The notes beneath the pieces are model-generated. The model saw nothing but the letters and a program-made list of their open reading frames with translations, searched no databases and was not told the DNA's origin. The translations under genes were made by a program, and so were the position numbers. 64,000 nt of DNA from Ahaetulla prasina (Eukaryota > Chordata > Lepidosauria > Squamata > Colubridae), in the NCBI RefSeq assembly GCF_028640845.1, contig NC_080546.1, forward strand, positions 17,767,020 through 17,831,019, given 5' to 3'. This document shows, in pieces, positions 31,603 to 42,838 of the stretch. Every line of letters begins with the position of its first letter. Within the stretch, counting starts at the first letter, position 1.

Positions 31603-32384
31603 ACCCTCCAATTAAGGAAAATTGGTCCCCAGGCCATGTCCAGAGTAAGGGAGAGATTCTGCCCTTGGATTCTTAAATGCTCCCTTTGCTCTGTCCTTGC
31701 CATCTAGAGCAGTTCCTATTTTGGCTTCATCAGGCAAGGGGTAGCGATGTCCTTGGGTTTCAAACAGCTTGTTGGAGAAACCCTCGAAGAGAGCAGATGG
31801 CGTTTGCCTGGCCTGAAATGCTGGGTCAAGCAGAAATGCTGTAAATCACAGTGACAAACAGCCGTCACCTTGGCTGGTTCTTTGGCAAACATTCCCCTCT
31901 CTGGCACATCCATTATTGGAACGCCATAAAGAGAAATATTAACTCAAGGAGGTGACACTCAGCAACCCTGAGGAGCAGATGGAGTGCATCCAACCAATGG
32001 GTCATATTGGTGCTTGGCCGCCTCTGTTAGGTCCCGTTATCACCATAGGATTGGAGCCAATGGTGGCTGTGGCAGAGAGAGAAAAGACTCCTTTAAAAAA
32101 CACACCTCCTTGCTTCACTTTTATTTGTTTTAAAAATAGATATGGGGTCCACCCTCATGTGTAGTTCAAGGCAGCTTTGCAATATTAATACATAACAAAA
32201 AAATATACAAGGGAATATTATATGTCCATTGTGCATCCACCAAAGAAAATCTCACTTGGTTTGGGGCTGGTACTGAAGCTTTCAACGCTTCAAGTTATAG
32301 GTTGGTTTTCAAAGGTTTTTATCCTGCCTTTTTTTTTCATATACAATCCAAGGTAGCAAACTTACCAATATACTCCTGGTTATG
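31603..32384. other. Intergenic stretch without recognised genes
   Basis: Unique-looking sequence, no recognisable coding frame or repeat. Confidence 0.35.
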
Positions 32385-32392
32385 CTGTAAGA

Positions 32393-32518
32393 CAGGGCTG
32401 TCCAACCTTGGTCCCTTTAAGACTCGTAGACTTCAACTCCCAGAGTTCCTCAGCTGGCTGAGAGTCTCTGGGAGTTGAAGTCCACAAGTCTTAAAGGGAC
32501 CAAGGTTGGAGACCCCTG
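32393..32518. mobile_element. Family P palindromic hAT-like MITE with 8-bp target duplication
   Basis: Starts CAGGGCTGTCCAACCTTGG, ends CCAAGGTTGGAGACCCCTG, and is flanked by CTGTAAGA at 32385-32392 and 32519-32526. Confidence 0.92.
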
Positions 32519-32749
32519 CTGTAAGATCCTTATATCTGTCCTCCACAGGCCATAAGAGATGAATAGGCAGAATGAGTGTGGCTAGAAATCAATCATTGTA
32601 GGTAGAGGATCCTTGATTGTTCTTGGTTTGTGATGGTGATGGTGCAATCAAAACTTCAACCATTTATGTACAATCCTCTCCATCATTTTGGTCACCTGGA
32701 CATGTTTGGCTGTTCCTGGTGAACGCTTTAACTGTTGGCTATATTTTAT

Positions 32750-33312
32750 TTTATTTTATTTTATTTATTTATTTTGTCAGACATTATATATAAGCATAAG
32801 CATGAAATAATTATACAATATATAAGCATATATATGAGCAAAAGTATGCAATAACTATATTAATTTGATATAATGAAAGGAAACAATAGGACAGGAATGG
32901 TAGGGACGCTTGTGCTCTTATGCACGCCCCTTACAGACCTCTTAGGAATGGGGTGAGGCCAATAGTAGACAATTTTTGGTTGAGCTTTGGGGATTTTGGG
33001 AAGAGATCACAGAGTCAGGTAGTGTATTCCAAGCATTAACAACTCTGTTACTGAAGTCATATTTTCTGCAATCAAGATTGGAGCGGTTAACATTAAGCTT
33101 AAATCTATTGTGTGCTCGTGTATTGTTGCAATTGAAGCTGAAGTAGTCTTCGACAGGAAGGACATTGTAATAGATGATTCTATGAGTTAAACTCAGGTCA
33201 TGTCGAAGGCGGTGTAGTTCTAAATTTTCTAATCCCAGGATTTCAAGTCTGGTGGCATAAGGTATTTTGTTGTATTCGGAGGAGTGGATAACTCTTCTTG
33301 TAAAATATTTCT
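32750..33312 (-). mobile_element. Jockey/CR1-like LINE 3' portion (family X)
   Basis: The minus strand encodes FTRRVIHSSEYNKIPYATRL, then LENLELHRLRHDLSLTHRII, YYNVLPVEDYFSFNC, NRFKLNVNRSNLDCRKYDF and RVVNAWNTLPDSV, an RT C-terminal region. The 3' side is AT-rich with TATATAAGCATAAGCATG. Similarity to the copy at 28321 stops near 33312. Confidence 0.85.
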
Positions 33313-33770
33313 GCCCCTGGTTGTGGCTCTTTCCCATCTCCCAAGAACATTCACACATACCATTACCCTGTTTGACCCACTTAACCAGGATATCAATTGA
33401 ACCTCTTTACACACAAAGTGTTTGTTCTCCTTCTGTGCTACATTTGTCCCATTGGTGCTGTGGGCTTCTCCAAGCCAAGAGAGCAGGACATTAAGGTTGA
33501 AAACCCCAAGTCAAAGCAGAAAAGGCATAAACTGCTTCTTTCAAAAACCAGTGTGCCTCCGTGCGAACAGCGCCTGAAAGAAACATTTTACGTAAGCTGC
33601 ATGACTACTTATATCTCCCAGTTTCCCAGTGGAACATTTTTTTAATAGTACTGGTTTATTTTCATCCAGATATTTTTCTCCAGATTTAAAAGCTGTTAAC
33701 ATAAATGATTGACGCTGTGGAAGAAGTTTGATGCATGCATTATTAGCACATATTCAATAGGAGGGTGTGC
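33313..33770. other. Intergenic stretch without recognised features
   Basis: No recognisable gene or repeat. Confidence 0.35.
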
Positions 33771-34172
33771 AGGTAATCCTCCATTTATGACCACAATTGA
33801 GCCCAACATTTCTTTTGCTAAGTGAGACATTTGTTAAGTGAATTTCGCCCCATTTTACGACCTTTCCTACTACTGTTGTTAAGTGAAACATTGCAGTTGA
33901 TAAGTTAGTAACCTGGTTGTTAAGTGAATCTGGCTTCCCCATTGACTTTGCTTGTCAGAAGGCCGCAAAAGGTGATCGCATGACCCCAGGATTCTGCAAC
34001 CATCATAAATGTGAGTCAGTTGCTAAGCCTCTGAATTTTGATCACATGATCATGGGGCTGCTCCAAGGGTCGTAAGTCTGAAAAACAGTCCTAAGTCACT
34101 TTTTTCAGTGCTGTTGTAACTTTGAATGGTCACTAAATGAACTGTTGCAAGTGGAGGACCACCTTTATTTTA
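33771..34172. mobile_element. Family A element
   Basis: Left CAGGTAATCCTCCATTTATGACC; right GAACTGTTGCAAGTGGAGGACC. Complete-length copy of about 400 bp. Confidence 0.72.
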
Positions 34173-34244
34173 CGACCACCGATGGAGAGCTCTTGTCTCA
34201 GCAGGCGACTACTAAAAAGCTCAGCAGAACCTTTGATAAAATAC

Positions 34245-34640
34245 AATGAAATTAGTTTAGTGATTCGAAGTCACAACAGCCATGGGAAGAGTGACTTATG
34301 ACTGTTTCTCACACTTATAACCCGTTGCAGCATCCTTATGGTCATGTAATCAAAATTCCAGTGCTTGGCAACTGGCATGTACTTATGACAGTTGCATTGT
34401 CCCAGGGTCATGTGATCACCTTTTGTAAACTGCCTAGCCAGCTTCTAGCAAGCAAAGTCAGTGGGTGAAGTCAGGTTTGCTTAATAACAGCACGATTCAC
34501 TTAACACCTGCTGTGATTCGCTTAACAACTGTGGCCAAAAAGGTCATAAAATAGGACAAAACTCACTTAACAATTGCCTTGCTTGGCAACAAAAATTTGG
34601 GGCGCAACTGCGGTCATAAGTACAGGACCACATATAACCT
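34245..34640. mobile_element. Family A element, opposite orientation
   Basis: TTTAGTGATTCGAAGTCACAACAGCC through CGGTCATAAGTACAGGACCACAT. Lies about 70 bp from the previous copy in opposite orientation. Confidence 0.68.
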
Positions 34641-34985
34641 CCAAACATTTCTCCTGTAAAGTCATACAAGACAATGGAGCCGGGGGGGGGGGGCGGAGGG
34701 GGCAAGGAGGTGTGCTCTGCAGAGCACAGCCCCATGAAAGGTTACTAATAAAAAAAGTTTTTTTCTCGCCAAAAGAAGACTAAAAAAGTGAAGAAAAAAA
34801 ATGCAGGCTTTACTCTCTTTCTTCAAACCATAATGATGCAATGGAGCCAAGCTAATAGAATGACGCAGCCTTCTCCAACCTTCTAAGATCTGCTTGGAAA
34901 TTCTTTATTCGATGACCTGGAATTCCTTCCAATGATTTTTCTGTAGCTCATTCGTTCTCCCCCTGCCATTTCTGTCTAATCAGCT
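34641..34985. other. Short gap with a G-rich run
   Basis: A 12-G run and further G-runs at about 34682-34710 could form a G-quadruplex on the plus strand. Otherwise unrecognised. Confidence 0.4.
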
Positions 34986-34993
34986 ATCTAGAG

Positions 34994-35128
34994 CAGGAGT
35001 CTCCAACCTTGACAACTTTAAGACTTGTGGACTTCAACTCCCAGAATTCCTCAGACAGTTTTGCTGGCTGAGGAACTCTGGGAGTTGAAGTCCACAAGTC
35101 TTAAAGTTGCCAAGGTTGGGGACCCCTG
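34994..35128. mobile_element. Family P palindromic hAT-like MITE with imperfect 8-bp duplication
   Basis: Starts CAGGAGTCTCCAACCTTGAC, ends CAAGGTTGGGGACCCCTG, and is flanked by ATCTAGAG at 34986-34993 and ATTTAGAG at 35129-35136. Confidence 0.88.
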
Positions 35129-35148
35129 ATTTAGAGAAAATACAGATA

Positions 35149-35391
35149 CCTGTATTTCCCTGAAAATAAGACCGGGTCTTATATTAGTTTTTGCTTCAAA
35201 AGACCCATTAGGGTTTATTTTCAGGTGATGTCTTTTTGTTGTTATTGTTGCAACACATGTACTAAATGGGTCTGTCTGGTTGACGATCTTAACTGGGGCT
35301 TATTTTTGGGGTAGGGTTTATATTATAAGCATTCTGAAAAATCATGCTAGGGTTTATTTTCCAGTTCGGTCTTATTTTCGAGGAAATATGG
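35149..35391. mobile_element. Family D element flanked by TA
   Basis: Left CCTGTATTTCCCTGAAAATAAG and right CTTATTTTCGAGGAAATATGG are inverted repeats flanked by TA (35147-35148 and 35392-35393). Directly abuts a family A end. Confidence 0.72.
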
Positions 35392-35441
35392 TAGTCCTTG
35401 ACTTAAAACATTCATTTAGCCACTGTTCAAAGTTACAATGG

Positions 35442-35690
35442 CAACCTTTCGTCGCGAGCTTAAAACACACTTATTTATCTGCGCGGGACTGGATTAGATT
35501 TTAAAGTTATGGGTTTTAAGGGGTTTTTATTATTTATACTATTTTAAATTTGGGGCAATAGAATAAGTTTTTTAATTGTTTTTTAATCTGTATTTATATG
35601 TATTTTAACTGCCTGTGAACCGCCCTGAGTCCTTAGGGAGATAGGGCGGTATATAAATTTGAAAAATAAAGAAAGAAAGAAAGAAAGAAA
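35442..35690 (+). mobile_element. L2-like LINE 3' terminus
   Basis: CTTTCGTCGCGAGCTTAAAAC through CCGCCCTGAGTCCTTAGGG and GTATATAAATTTG, tail GAAAGAAAGAAAG. Collinear with 39745-39970. Short 5'-truncated insertion. Confidence 0.85.
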
Positions 35691-35849
35691 AAAGTGACTT
35701 ATGATCTGTGCTTGCACTTACGACCGACGGTCGCATCCCCGTCATGTGATAAAAATTCAGGTGCTTAGCAACTGGCCTACATTTATGACAGTTGCAGGAT
35801 CCTGGGATCATGTGATTGCCATTTGAGACCTTTCCAGCTTCTGACAATA

Positions 35850-36418
35850 TGTTGTGTCTTGCCCGCTCTCACCGCAGCTGGGGTCTGCTTATCTGCTTCC
35901 GAACGCTGAAGAATGTCCTCCCGGCCCCAGCCCTGGCTCCATGCCCAGACAGGCTGAGGAGGGGGCATCTCCCGGCCCCAGCCCTGGCTCCATGCCCAAG
36001 CAGGCTGCAGAGGAGGGAGCACCCCCCGGCCCCAGCCCTGGCTCCATGCCCAGGCAAACGGAGCAGCTAGACCCCTCCCCCTCCTCCACAGCATGTGAGC
36101 CTGAGGAAAGTTTATTTCCAACAGCTGCTGATTGGAGTGACCCTCGCATCAGAAGACTGGATAGGTGGAGGCAACAGAAGGAAGGGAGGGGCAGGCCTTA
36201 ATGAGTGCTGAGTCATGGAGCCACACCCCATGGCCTATATAAAGGATCTGCTTTCTGGCAGTCTCTGAGTCAGGCAAAGTCGAACTTATCTTGCTGAAGT
36301 CACTTTCTGGTCTCCTGCCTGCTCTGAGGACTTTGCTAGGACTTTGGGCAGAGCTGCAGAGGCAAGCCTGATTCGGATTTCCCTGACCCGGCCGTCAGCG
36401 GAGGAGCGGGACACGACA
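35850..36418 (+). mobile_element. Solo LTR with 5-bp target duplication
   Basis: Begins TGTTGTGTC and ends GACACGACA, a near-perfect terminal inverted pair with TG...CA ends, flanked by CAATA at 35845-35849 and 36419-36423. Contains a TATA box (CCTATATAAAGG, about 36234). Three tandem copies of a unit with CCCGGCCCCAGCCCTGGC lie in the first third. There is no internal region or coding sequence, so this is a solo LTR left by recombination. Retrovirus-like or Gypsy-type origin is undecided; 5-bp duplications occur in both. Confidence 0.85.
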
Positions 36419-36560
36419 CAATAAAAGTCAATAGGGAAAACCAGATTCTCTTAACCAATGGTAATTCACTTAACAACTGCAGTGATTCACTTAACAATCA
36501 TGCCAAAAAAATCATTGTAGAATCAGGAGTAACTCACTTAACAATCGCCTTGCTTAGCAA

Positions 36561-37585
36561 TGGAAATTCAAAGGTAGATGCGAAGTATAACTTGGTATAC
36601 TCCAGTTGTACTCCTGTTCCTTTGGACTTCAACTCCCATCGGTCCCAGCATGGCCTATGACGAAGGATTGTGGGAGTTATAGTACAAATCATCTGACAGG
36701 TACCATATTATCCAATTTCTGGAGTTTTCAAATTCAGAAAAGGCATGGGATTCAGCATTCTTGGGGCTGTATCCCTTTTTATATTGTTGTATCATCCTCA
36801 CTTTCTTTCCAAATCAAAGCAATTAACAGATTTGAGAAAATGAATATTTTTTATTGGAAAAACAATGTAACTGAGTTGATTAATTACAGTTATAATTGTT
36901 TTGTAATTGCTTCTCCAAATCAATTTAATTCTAAGGGGAATATAATAAGAAGCAAATAGAAGTCGTGTTGAGCTTTAAGGAAAGGCAGGATCCATCTAAC
37001 CAATAGGATGAATACGTAAAACGAATTCAATGTCTTGTCATGTTTTCACTAGCAGAACAGAGATTCAAAATCCATTTCCTTGTTTCCACAGTCCAGAATC
37101 TTCCTGCAAATGTGGGCTTCCCCTTCTTACTGTATTTGAGCTACAAAATCAACAAACCAGAGTTAATAAAGATATAGTTTTATATTTATTACTGTGGAAA
37201 TCCAAGATGTAAAACAGCAAAATGTGGAACTTCCTATTGGGAGTTGCCCAACAACCAATAATGTAACTCTGGCATATTATCATAGAATCGGTTGTCGCAT
37301 GCATGTTTTAAAGTTAGTACCCAAAATAAATGCTACGGTACAGCTTCAGGCTAAAATTAGCTATTTGGTATAGCACATCAGTCAGTATTTTCCCCTGTTA
37401 TATATATATATATAAACCACAGCTAAATGAACATAAGGCAGCTTTAGCAGACTAAAAACCTCATTTCAGGAGATGGATTGGATCCTTGGCGAGCCAGGTC
37501 AGTCAGATCAAATCCCAGCTAGAAGCTAGATGTTGGGATTGCCCACTATTCATACTTTAATGTATTGTTAGGCTAAGAGTTTGTA

Positions 37586-37620
<35 letters not shown>

Positions 37621-38311
37621 CCGCAACATCTGTGTCTGTAGATTGGACTTCTTTGAAATCTTTTCACTCAAGAGGTTTCAGATTGGGATTGCCCATTGAA
37701 AACTTAAAACCCGAAGCCATTCTAGTTCATCTGGATATATTTGCATTGCTAATGATTTCATGAGTTTAAACGTAATTTTATAGTTTCTAATAAGGCAATA
37801 GTTGAATGATTCAAATAGTATTTTCTAAGACTGCTTGAATGTTCCTGTCGTGGTAGAAATGGGTAGTTGATATGAAATTGGGATTTTTATAATCCTTTAG
37901 TTGTAGGGAGGGGGGAACAGAAGTATCTGGGGGCCAAGCAGGGTAGGTGGGCAAAATAATTATTTGGGAGCAGCTGCCACACAATGTGTTGTCTCTTTTT
38001 TACACATGTTATTTGACATACGCACCCCACAGACATCCCAGAGGCGTTGACCCTTATTATTAATAATGATTAATAAAAGGCTACTAAAGCTGCTTATATT
38101 CTGAATTCACACAGCAAAGTCCTCAAGAATCGAGAAGAATATCTCGTAACATGAAATGTGCTGGTGTTATGGGCTTTTGAGAGGAACATCAAGGGCACAT
38201 TATTGCTCAACAGCAAATGCATTTCAGCAGGCTTTATGTGCCCATTGTATTGTCACTGTGAGTCCCAAGTTTTTTCCCCCCCTAAAAAAACAACACATAT
38301 ATACTCCAGAG
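36561..38311. other. Intergenic stretch with microsatellite and a small palindromic arm pair
   Basis: A (GT)n run of about 15 units lies at 37588-37618. Near 36625-36690, GGACTTCAACTCCCATCGG pairs with TTGTGGGAGTTATAGT as a short decayed inverted-repeat element. The rest is unrecognised. Confidence 0.5.
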
Positions 38312-38404
38312 CAGGGGACTCCAACCTTGGCAATTTTAAGACTTGTGGACTTCAACTCCCAGAGTTCTGGGAGTTGAAGTCCACAAGTCTTAACGTTGCC
38401 AAGG
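38312..38404. mobile_element. Family P MITE, right end decayed
   Basis: Starts CAGGGGACTCCAACCTTGGC and folds back at AACTCCCAGAGTTCTGGGAGTT. The right end is lost after TTGCCAAGGCC. Confidence 0.8.
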
Positions 38405-39450
38405 CCACTACTTTAGATGTACTCTGTCAATTCCTCTGCCTGTTTAAGTGCAGTCTCTGGAAGCTTTCTTCTCTTTTTTCCATTATTGTCAGTTCTTAAA
38501 ATACTTAGGTATTTCTCTATGTATTGGAAACACTATAATTAGAGGTGTTTGGGTTGAACTGAGAACCTTTAAGACAAATGTTCCCATTTCCTCAAAGTCA
38601 AAGAAATTCATTCTTTTTGTCTCTTTCCTGTTTAAATCCATACTTGGTTCCATCTGTTACTTGAAAAGCCAACATTTGTTGTAAATGAAGGAGCGGGAGG
38701 TGAAAATAGAGGTCCAGCTTTTGTCATGCACTTCAAGGCCATCTACATTTGGATTGACGTCTTTTAGCTGTTTATTTCTTCTATTGTTCTGGCCTGTTAT
38801 AAGCGATTTCGTAATCATTGGTTTGTGATGAATTCTCACTAGACAATCTCTTCAAAGGACTCAAGATTCAGAGCCTTATCCCGAAGAGAAAACGTGGAAG
38901 AAAATGTCCGAAGGTTCTTTTATGGATGCCACATCAAAATCCATGGGGACAACCTGGATGAAAACAATGCATCTGAAGACACAAGAAGAAGCTAGAAGAA
39001 ACACCCAGGTCTTAGGAGTGTGAAAGACAGTTTTGGTGCCAACAGCATGACAAGAGGCAGTAAGAGAAGCCAAGCGTCAACAACTCTTACCTAACAACAT
39101 CACCAACATTTACTATTATTCAAACGATCCACATAAAGTTCACATTTTGGACAATAGAAGAGTGTTCAATATTACCAACTTCATCAACAGAACAAAACCC
39201 CATACATGGGAATTCAATAATCAATAATCAAACATTTATCCAGGATGGAACTGGATAAATATGGGCAATTTGAGAAAAGAGCAAAAATATAAAACCTAAG
39301 AAGATGCCGAATTCAGTGTTCAGTGATTGGCTAATTTTTTCAAGCTGGATTCCATAAATGTTTCAGATTATGTATAGCTGACAGTAGCTAAACCATCCGA
39401 GAGAAGATGTATTGTTTTATTGTGGAAAGAAAACAGGAGAATTTAGGAAA
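38405..39450. other. Intergenic stretch without recognised genes
   Basis: Purine-rich segment near 38880-39060 has no stable frame. Possibly a decayed LINE piece. Nothing assigned. Confidence 0.35.
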
Positions 39451-39988
39451 CACCTATCCTGCGCAGACTGCACTGGCTACCTGTGGCCTTCCGGGTGCGC
39501 TTCAAGGTGTTGGTGACAATCTTTAAAGCGCTCCATGGCATAGGGCCGGGCTATTTACGGGACCGCCTACTGCTACCAAATACCTCTCACCGACCCGTGC
39601 GCTCTCACAGAGAGGGACTCCTCAGGGTGCCGTCAGCTAGGCAGTGCCGTCTGGCGACACCCAGGGGAAGGGCCTTCTCTGTGGGGGCTCCCACCCTCTG
39701 GAACGAACTCCCTCCAGGACTTCGTCAACTTCCGGACCTCCGAACCTTTCGTCGCGAGCTTAAAACGCACTTATTCATCTGCGCGGGACTGGATTAGATT
39801 TTAAAGTTATTGGTTTTAAGGGTTTTTTTATTATTTATATTGTTTTTTAAATTCGGCAATAGAATAAGTTTTTTAATTGTTGTTTTTTAATTTGTATTTA
39901 TATGTATTTTAACTGCCTGTGAACCGCCCTGAGTCCTTAGGGAGATAGGGCGGTATATAAATTTGAAAAATAAAATAAAAATAAATAA
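39451..39988 (+). mobile_element. L2-like LINE 3' portion
   Basis: From CTGCGCAGACTGCACTGGC through the RT end (LWNELPPGLRQLPDLRTFRR, THLFICAGLD) to the CCGCCCTGAGTCC stem and an A/T-rich tail. The 104-codon frame at 39483-39797 is the intact end of the LINE ORF, not a host gene. Confidence 0.92.
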
Positions 39989-40065
39989 ACATGATTGGTG
40001 AAAACTGTACATTTCTGCAACTTTCTTCAGATTAGTAAGGCTAGCTAGGAAGAGATTGCTTATAG

Positions 40066-40171
40066 CAGGGGTCTCCAACCTTGGCAACTTTAAGACTTGT
40101 GGACTTCAACTCCCAGAATTCTGGGAGTTGAAGTCTATAAGTCTTAAAGTTGCCAAGGTTGGAGACCCCTG
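40066..40171. mobile_element. Family P palindromic hAT-like MITE with 8-bp target duplication
   Basis: Starts CAGGGGTCTCCAACCTTGG, ends CCAAGGTTGGAGACCCCTG, and is flanked by GCTTATAG at 40058-40065 and 40172-40179. The short form lacks the AGCCAGC loop. Confidence 0.93.
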
Positions 40172-40537
40172 GCTTATAGTAATTGTATATAAACTACTTT
40201 AAGGAGTCCCAAATGGAATCATACCCATACATTTTTCTTTGAAGCTGTTTCTTTTAAGGTATTTCCTGGAGAAATGAAAAATCTGGTTGTGAGTATTGTT
40301 CTACAGAAAAATATGTTTACAAGTTAAAAAAAAGATTTTGGGAAGAAAATTAGGGACAGAATGGAATAGAAACTGGCAGTGTTAATAGTTAAAATGTGAG
40401 AGGCCCTGTGGCTATTTTGCCCAAGTGCCCATTAACTTGACATGCTGAGAATCTAATAGAACATAATTATCCTTCATAATTAAGAATGGTTTCCTTTTCC
40501 AGACAGAAAATTCACCATTTATGACATACCTAAAGGA

Positions 40538-40870
40538 GGGGCGCAATGGCTCAGTTTAAAGACGCTGAGCTTCTCAGCTGGAGAGCTGACAGCTCGGGTT
40601 CAAGATCCAAGCTCCCTGCAATGGGGTGAGCTCACGTTACTTGCTCCAGCTCCTGTCCACCCAGCAGTTCGAAAGCATGCAAATATGAGTAGATAAATAG
40701 GTACCACTTTGGTGGGGAGGTAACAATGTTCTGTGCGCCTTTGGTGTATAGCCATGCTGGCCACAACCATGGAAATTGTGTTTGGTAATGCTGGTTCCCT
40801 TGGCCAAGAAACAGATATGAGCACCGTGCCCTAGAGTCAGACATGACTGACAGGGAAATCTTTACCTTTT
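40538..40870 (+). mobile_element. BovB-tailed tRNA SINE (Sauria-like) with 12-bp target duplication
   Basis: tRNA-like head (GGGCGCAATGGCTCAG... GGTTCAAGATCC), body CAGCAGTTCGAAAGCATGC and GCCATGCTGGCCACAACC, end TAGAGTCAGACATGACTGAC then the ACCTTT-type tail. ATACCTAAAGGA flanks it at 40526-40537 and 41014-41025, the right copy lying beyond a later hAT insertion. Confidence 0.88.
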
Positions 40871-40874
40871 ATAC

Positions 40875-41009
40875 CAGGGGTCTCCAACCTTGGCAACTTT
40901 AAGACTTGTGGACTTCAACTCCCAGAATTCCTCAGCCAGCAAAGCTGGCAGAGGAATTTTGGGAGTTGAAGTCCACAAGTCTTAAAGTTGCTAAGGTTGG
41001 AGGCCCCTG
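40875..41009. mobile_element. Family P MITE inserted at the SINE 3' target duplication
   Basis: Starts CAGGGGTCTCCAACCTTGG, ends GGTTGGAGGCCCCTG, and is flanked by TTTTATAC at 40867-40874 and 41010-41017. The duplication includes the junction of the SINE tail and its own target site, so it is younger than the SINE. Confidence 0.93.
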
Positions 41010-41025
41010 TTTTATACCTAAAGGA

Positions 41026-41686
41026 TCCCATTGCATGTCTGCTGTTAAACTGAATCGGGATCAGCAGGGGAAAAAAAAACCCAGTGGAATTAGGAATCCT
41101 TTTCTCAGTTTAGGGGCCAACTCAAATGATTTCAATAAACTTGTTAGTGCATAATCTTCAAATTACAATACAACAAAGTTGTAAAAGTTCCCTCTGTGGC
41201 TTTCAAAGAGAACCCTTCCAGATAATTCCTTCTTTACAAAAGAATCCTAAAAAAAATCTGGTTCACCTAAAGAATAACATTGATTTACATGAAGTTTATT
41301 AAAATGGCTCTATTTTTCAAAAACCTCTTTAGTTATTAAGCACATAAAAGCAGTTCAAATTTAAGTAGAATGAACGAACAGAAGTGACAGGATTATAGCT
41401 TTAAGAATCTCAGTTCTGCTGGGAACATGAGTGACTTATCTTTGTGTTTGCATCCTGGCCTTCTTTTTCCAAAAACTAGGGAATTGTCTTCAATGCTAGA
41501 GGTAATATACAGCACAGCCCACAATCATGTTCTTTTCCATAATATATTACCAACCATAATTTCTATATGATTAGAATAATTACCATATAGAATTGTTGTA
41601 TTAATGATTCATGGCAGCTCAATATGACTGGACGCCATTTTATGGTACTTTTTGAGATTATATATATATCCTGATCAATTTTTCTC
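41026..41686. other. Intergenic stretch without recognised features
   Basis: No recognisable gene or repeat. Confidence 0.35.
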
Positions 41687-41812
41687 AACCTTGGCTGCTT
41701 GAAGATGTGTGGACTTCAGCTCCCAGAATTCCCCAGACAGCCATACTGGCTGGGAAATTCTTGAAGCTGAAGTCCAGACTTAAAGAAGTATCCAAAGTTG
41801 AGAAACACCGAT
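41687..41812. mobile_element. Family P-type MITE, TTTCTCAACC subfamily, old
   Basis: TTTTTCTCAACCTTGGCTGC on the left pairs with CAAAGTTGAGAAACACC on the right. Arms differ at many positions. Confidence 0.7.
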
Positions 41813-42202
41813 CTAGACTGACATGGTCTGCTCTAGTTCAAATTGGATCATCCAGCTATTTTGCGTGGAATTTTCCCTAATCTGCTACCTAGTATTTCAG
41901 CTGATACTTGACAAAACGCTGTGATTTCTACATGTAAACCTGTTAATCAATTACTGAATCTTCTTATATTTGCATAGAGGATCAGATAAAAATATAATAC
42001 AGAGACCTTCATTTCCGATTCGTGGTTTCTAACTCATTTAAGGATATAGGATTTTATTAGCTTGACACTGATCTTTATATGTGCTTTGTGTATATTATAA
42101 TAAATTGTTTCCTAATACAATGTGTTCCAAATATACGATTCCAAGTTAGCATGAGAATCTTGTAGGCATCTATTCAAAAATAAGTCCTATCAAGTTCAAT
42201 AT

Positions 42203-42437
42203 GAGCCACAGTGGCGCAGTGGTTAGAATGCAGTACTGCAGGCTACTTCTGCTGACTGCTGGCAATTTGGCAGTTCAAATCTCCCCAGGCTCAAGGTTCA
42301 CTCAGTCTTCCATCCTTCCGAGGTGGGTAAAATGAGGACCCAGATTGTTGAAAGCAATATGCTGACTCTGTAAACCGCTTAGAGAGGGCTGGAAAGCACT
42401 GTGAAGTGGCATATAAGTCTAAGTGCTATTGCTAATA
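42203..42437 (+). mobile_element. tRNA-derived SINE, full-length type
   Basis: GAGCCACAGTGGCGCAGTGG, GGTTAGAATGCAG, CAGTTCAAATCTC, then GAGGTGGGTAAAATGAGGAC and the end TATAAGTCTAAGTGCTATTG. Same family as 17567, 54372 and 63304. Confidence 0.85.
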
Positions 42438-42664
42438 GGACTGAATCTCAGGAAGGTGGGAAGAAGCTCATCTTTTTTCCTAGGAATTTATATATCCATT
42501 TCCTTTAATCTCTTTTTCTTTTTTAGCTCTGTCCATATAATTCAGTATAGATGGATAGCCAAGAGCCACAACAACTGAAGTCAAAAGTTAGACCCCCACA
42601 AATTTTCTCAAAAGGCAATTGTTTTTAACAACCTAGTAATCCCTTGCATCAGGGTGAATTTAGG

Positions 42665-42838
42665 GCGACTGAATGGACTGAGCATTTACTGGCCGGATGC
42701 CCTTCCTGACTCCTATGCAGAGTTCACAGCAGATATTTACATTTGAGCCCAGAGAGAGAAATATCTGCTGCTATCTAGGATTGAACTCACAGCCTCCTGA
42801 TTGTGAAGCAAGAGGTCCACCTCTAGGCCACCATGCTG
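42665..42838 (-). mobile_element. tRNA-derived SINE fragment, reversed
   Basis: CTGGCCGGATGCCCTTCC and GGATTGAACTCACAGCCTCCTG are the reverse of the copy at 21815. Confidence 0.7.

Larger units (their letters stand above)
35393..36560. mobile_element. Family A element broken by two later insertions
   Basis: The start (TAGTCCTTGACTTAAAAC), middle (AAAAAGTGACTTATGATC, 35691-35849) and end (36424-36560, CAATAGGGAAAACCAGATTC, CTTAACAATCGCCTTGC) form one family A copy. It is cut first by an L2-like fragment and then by a solo LTR. Confidence 0.8.
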
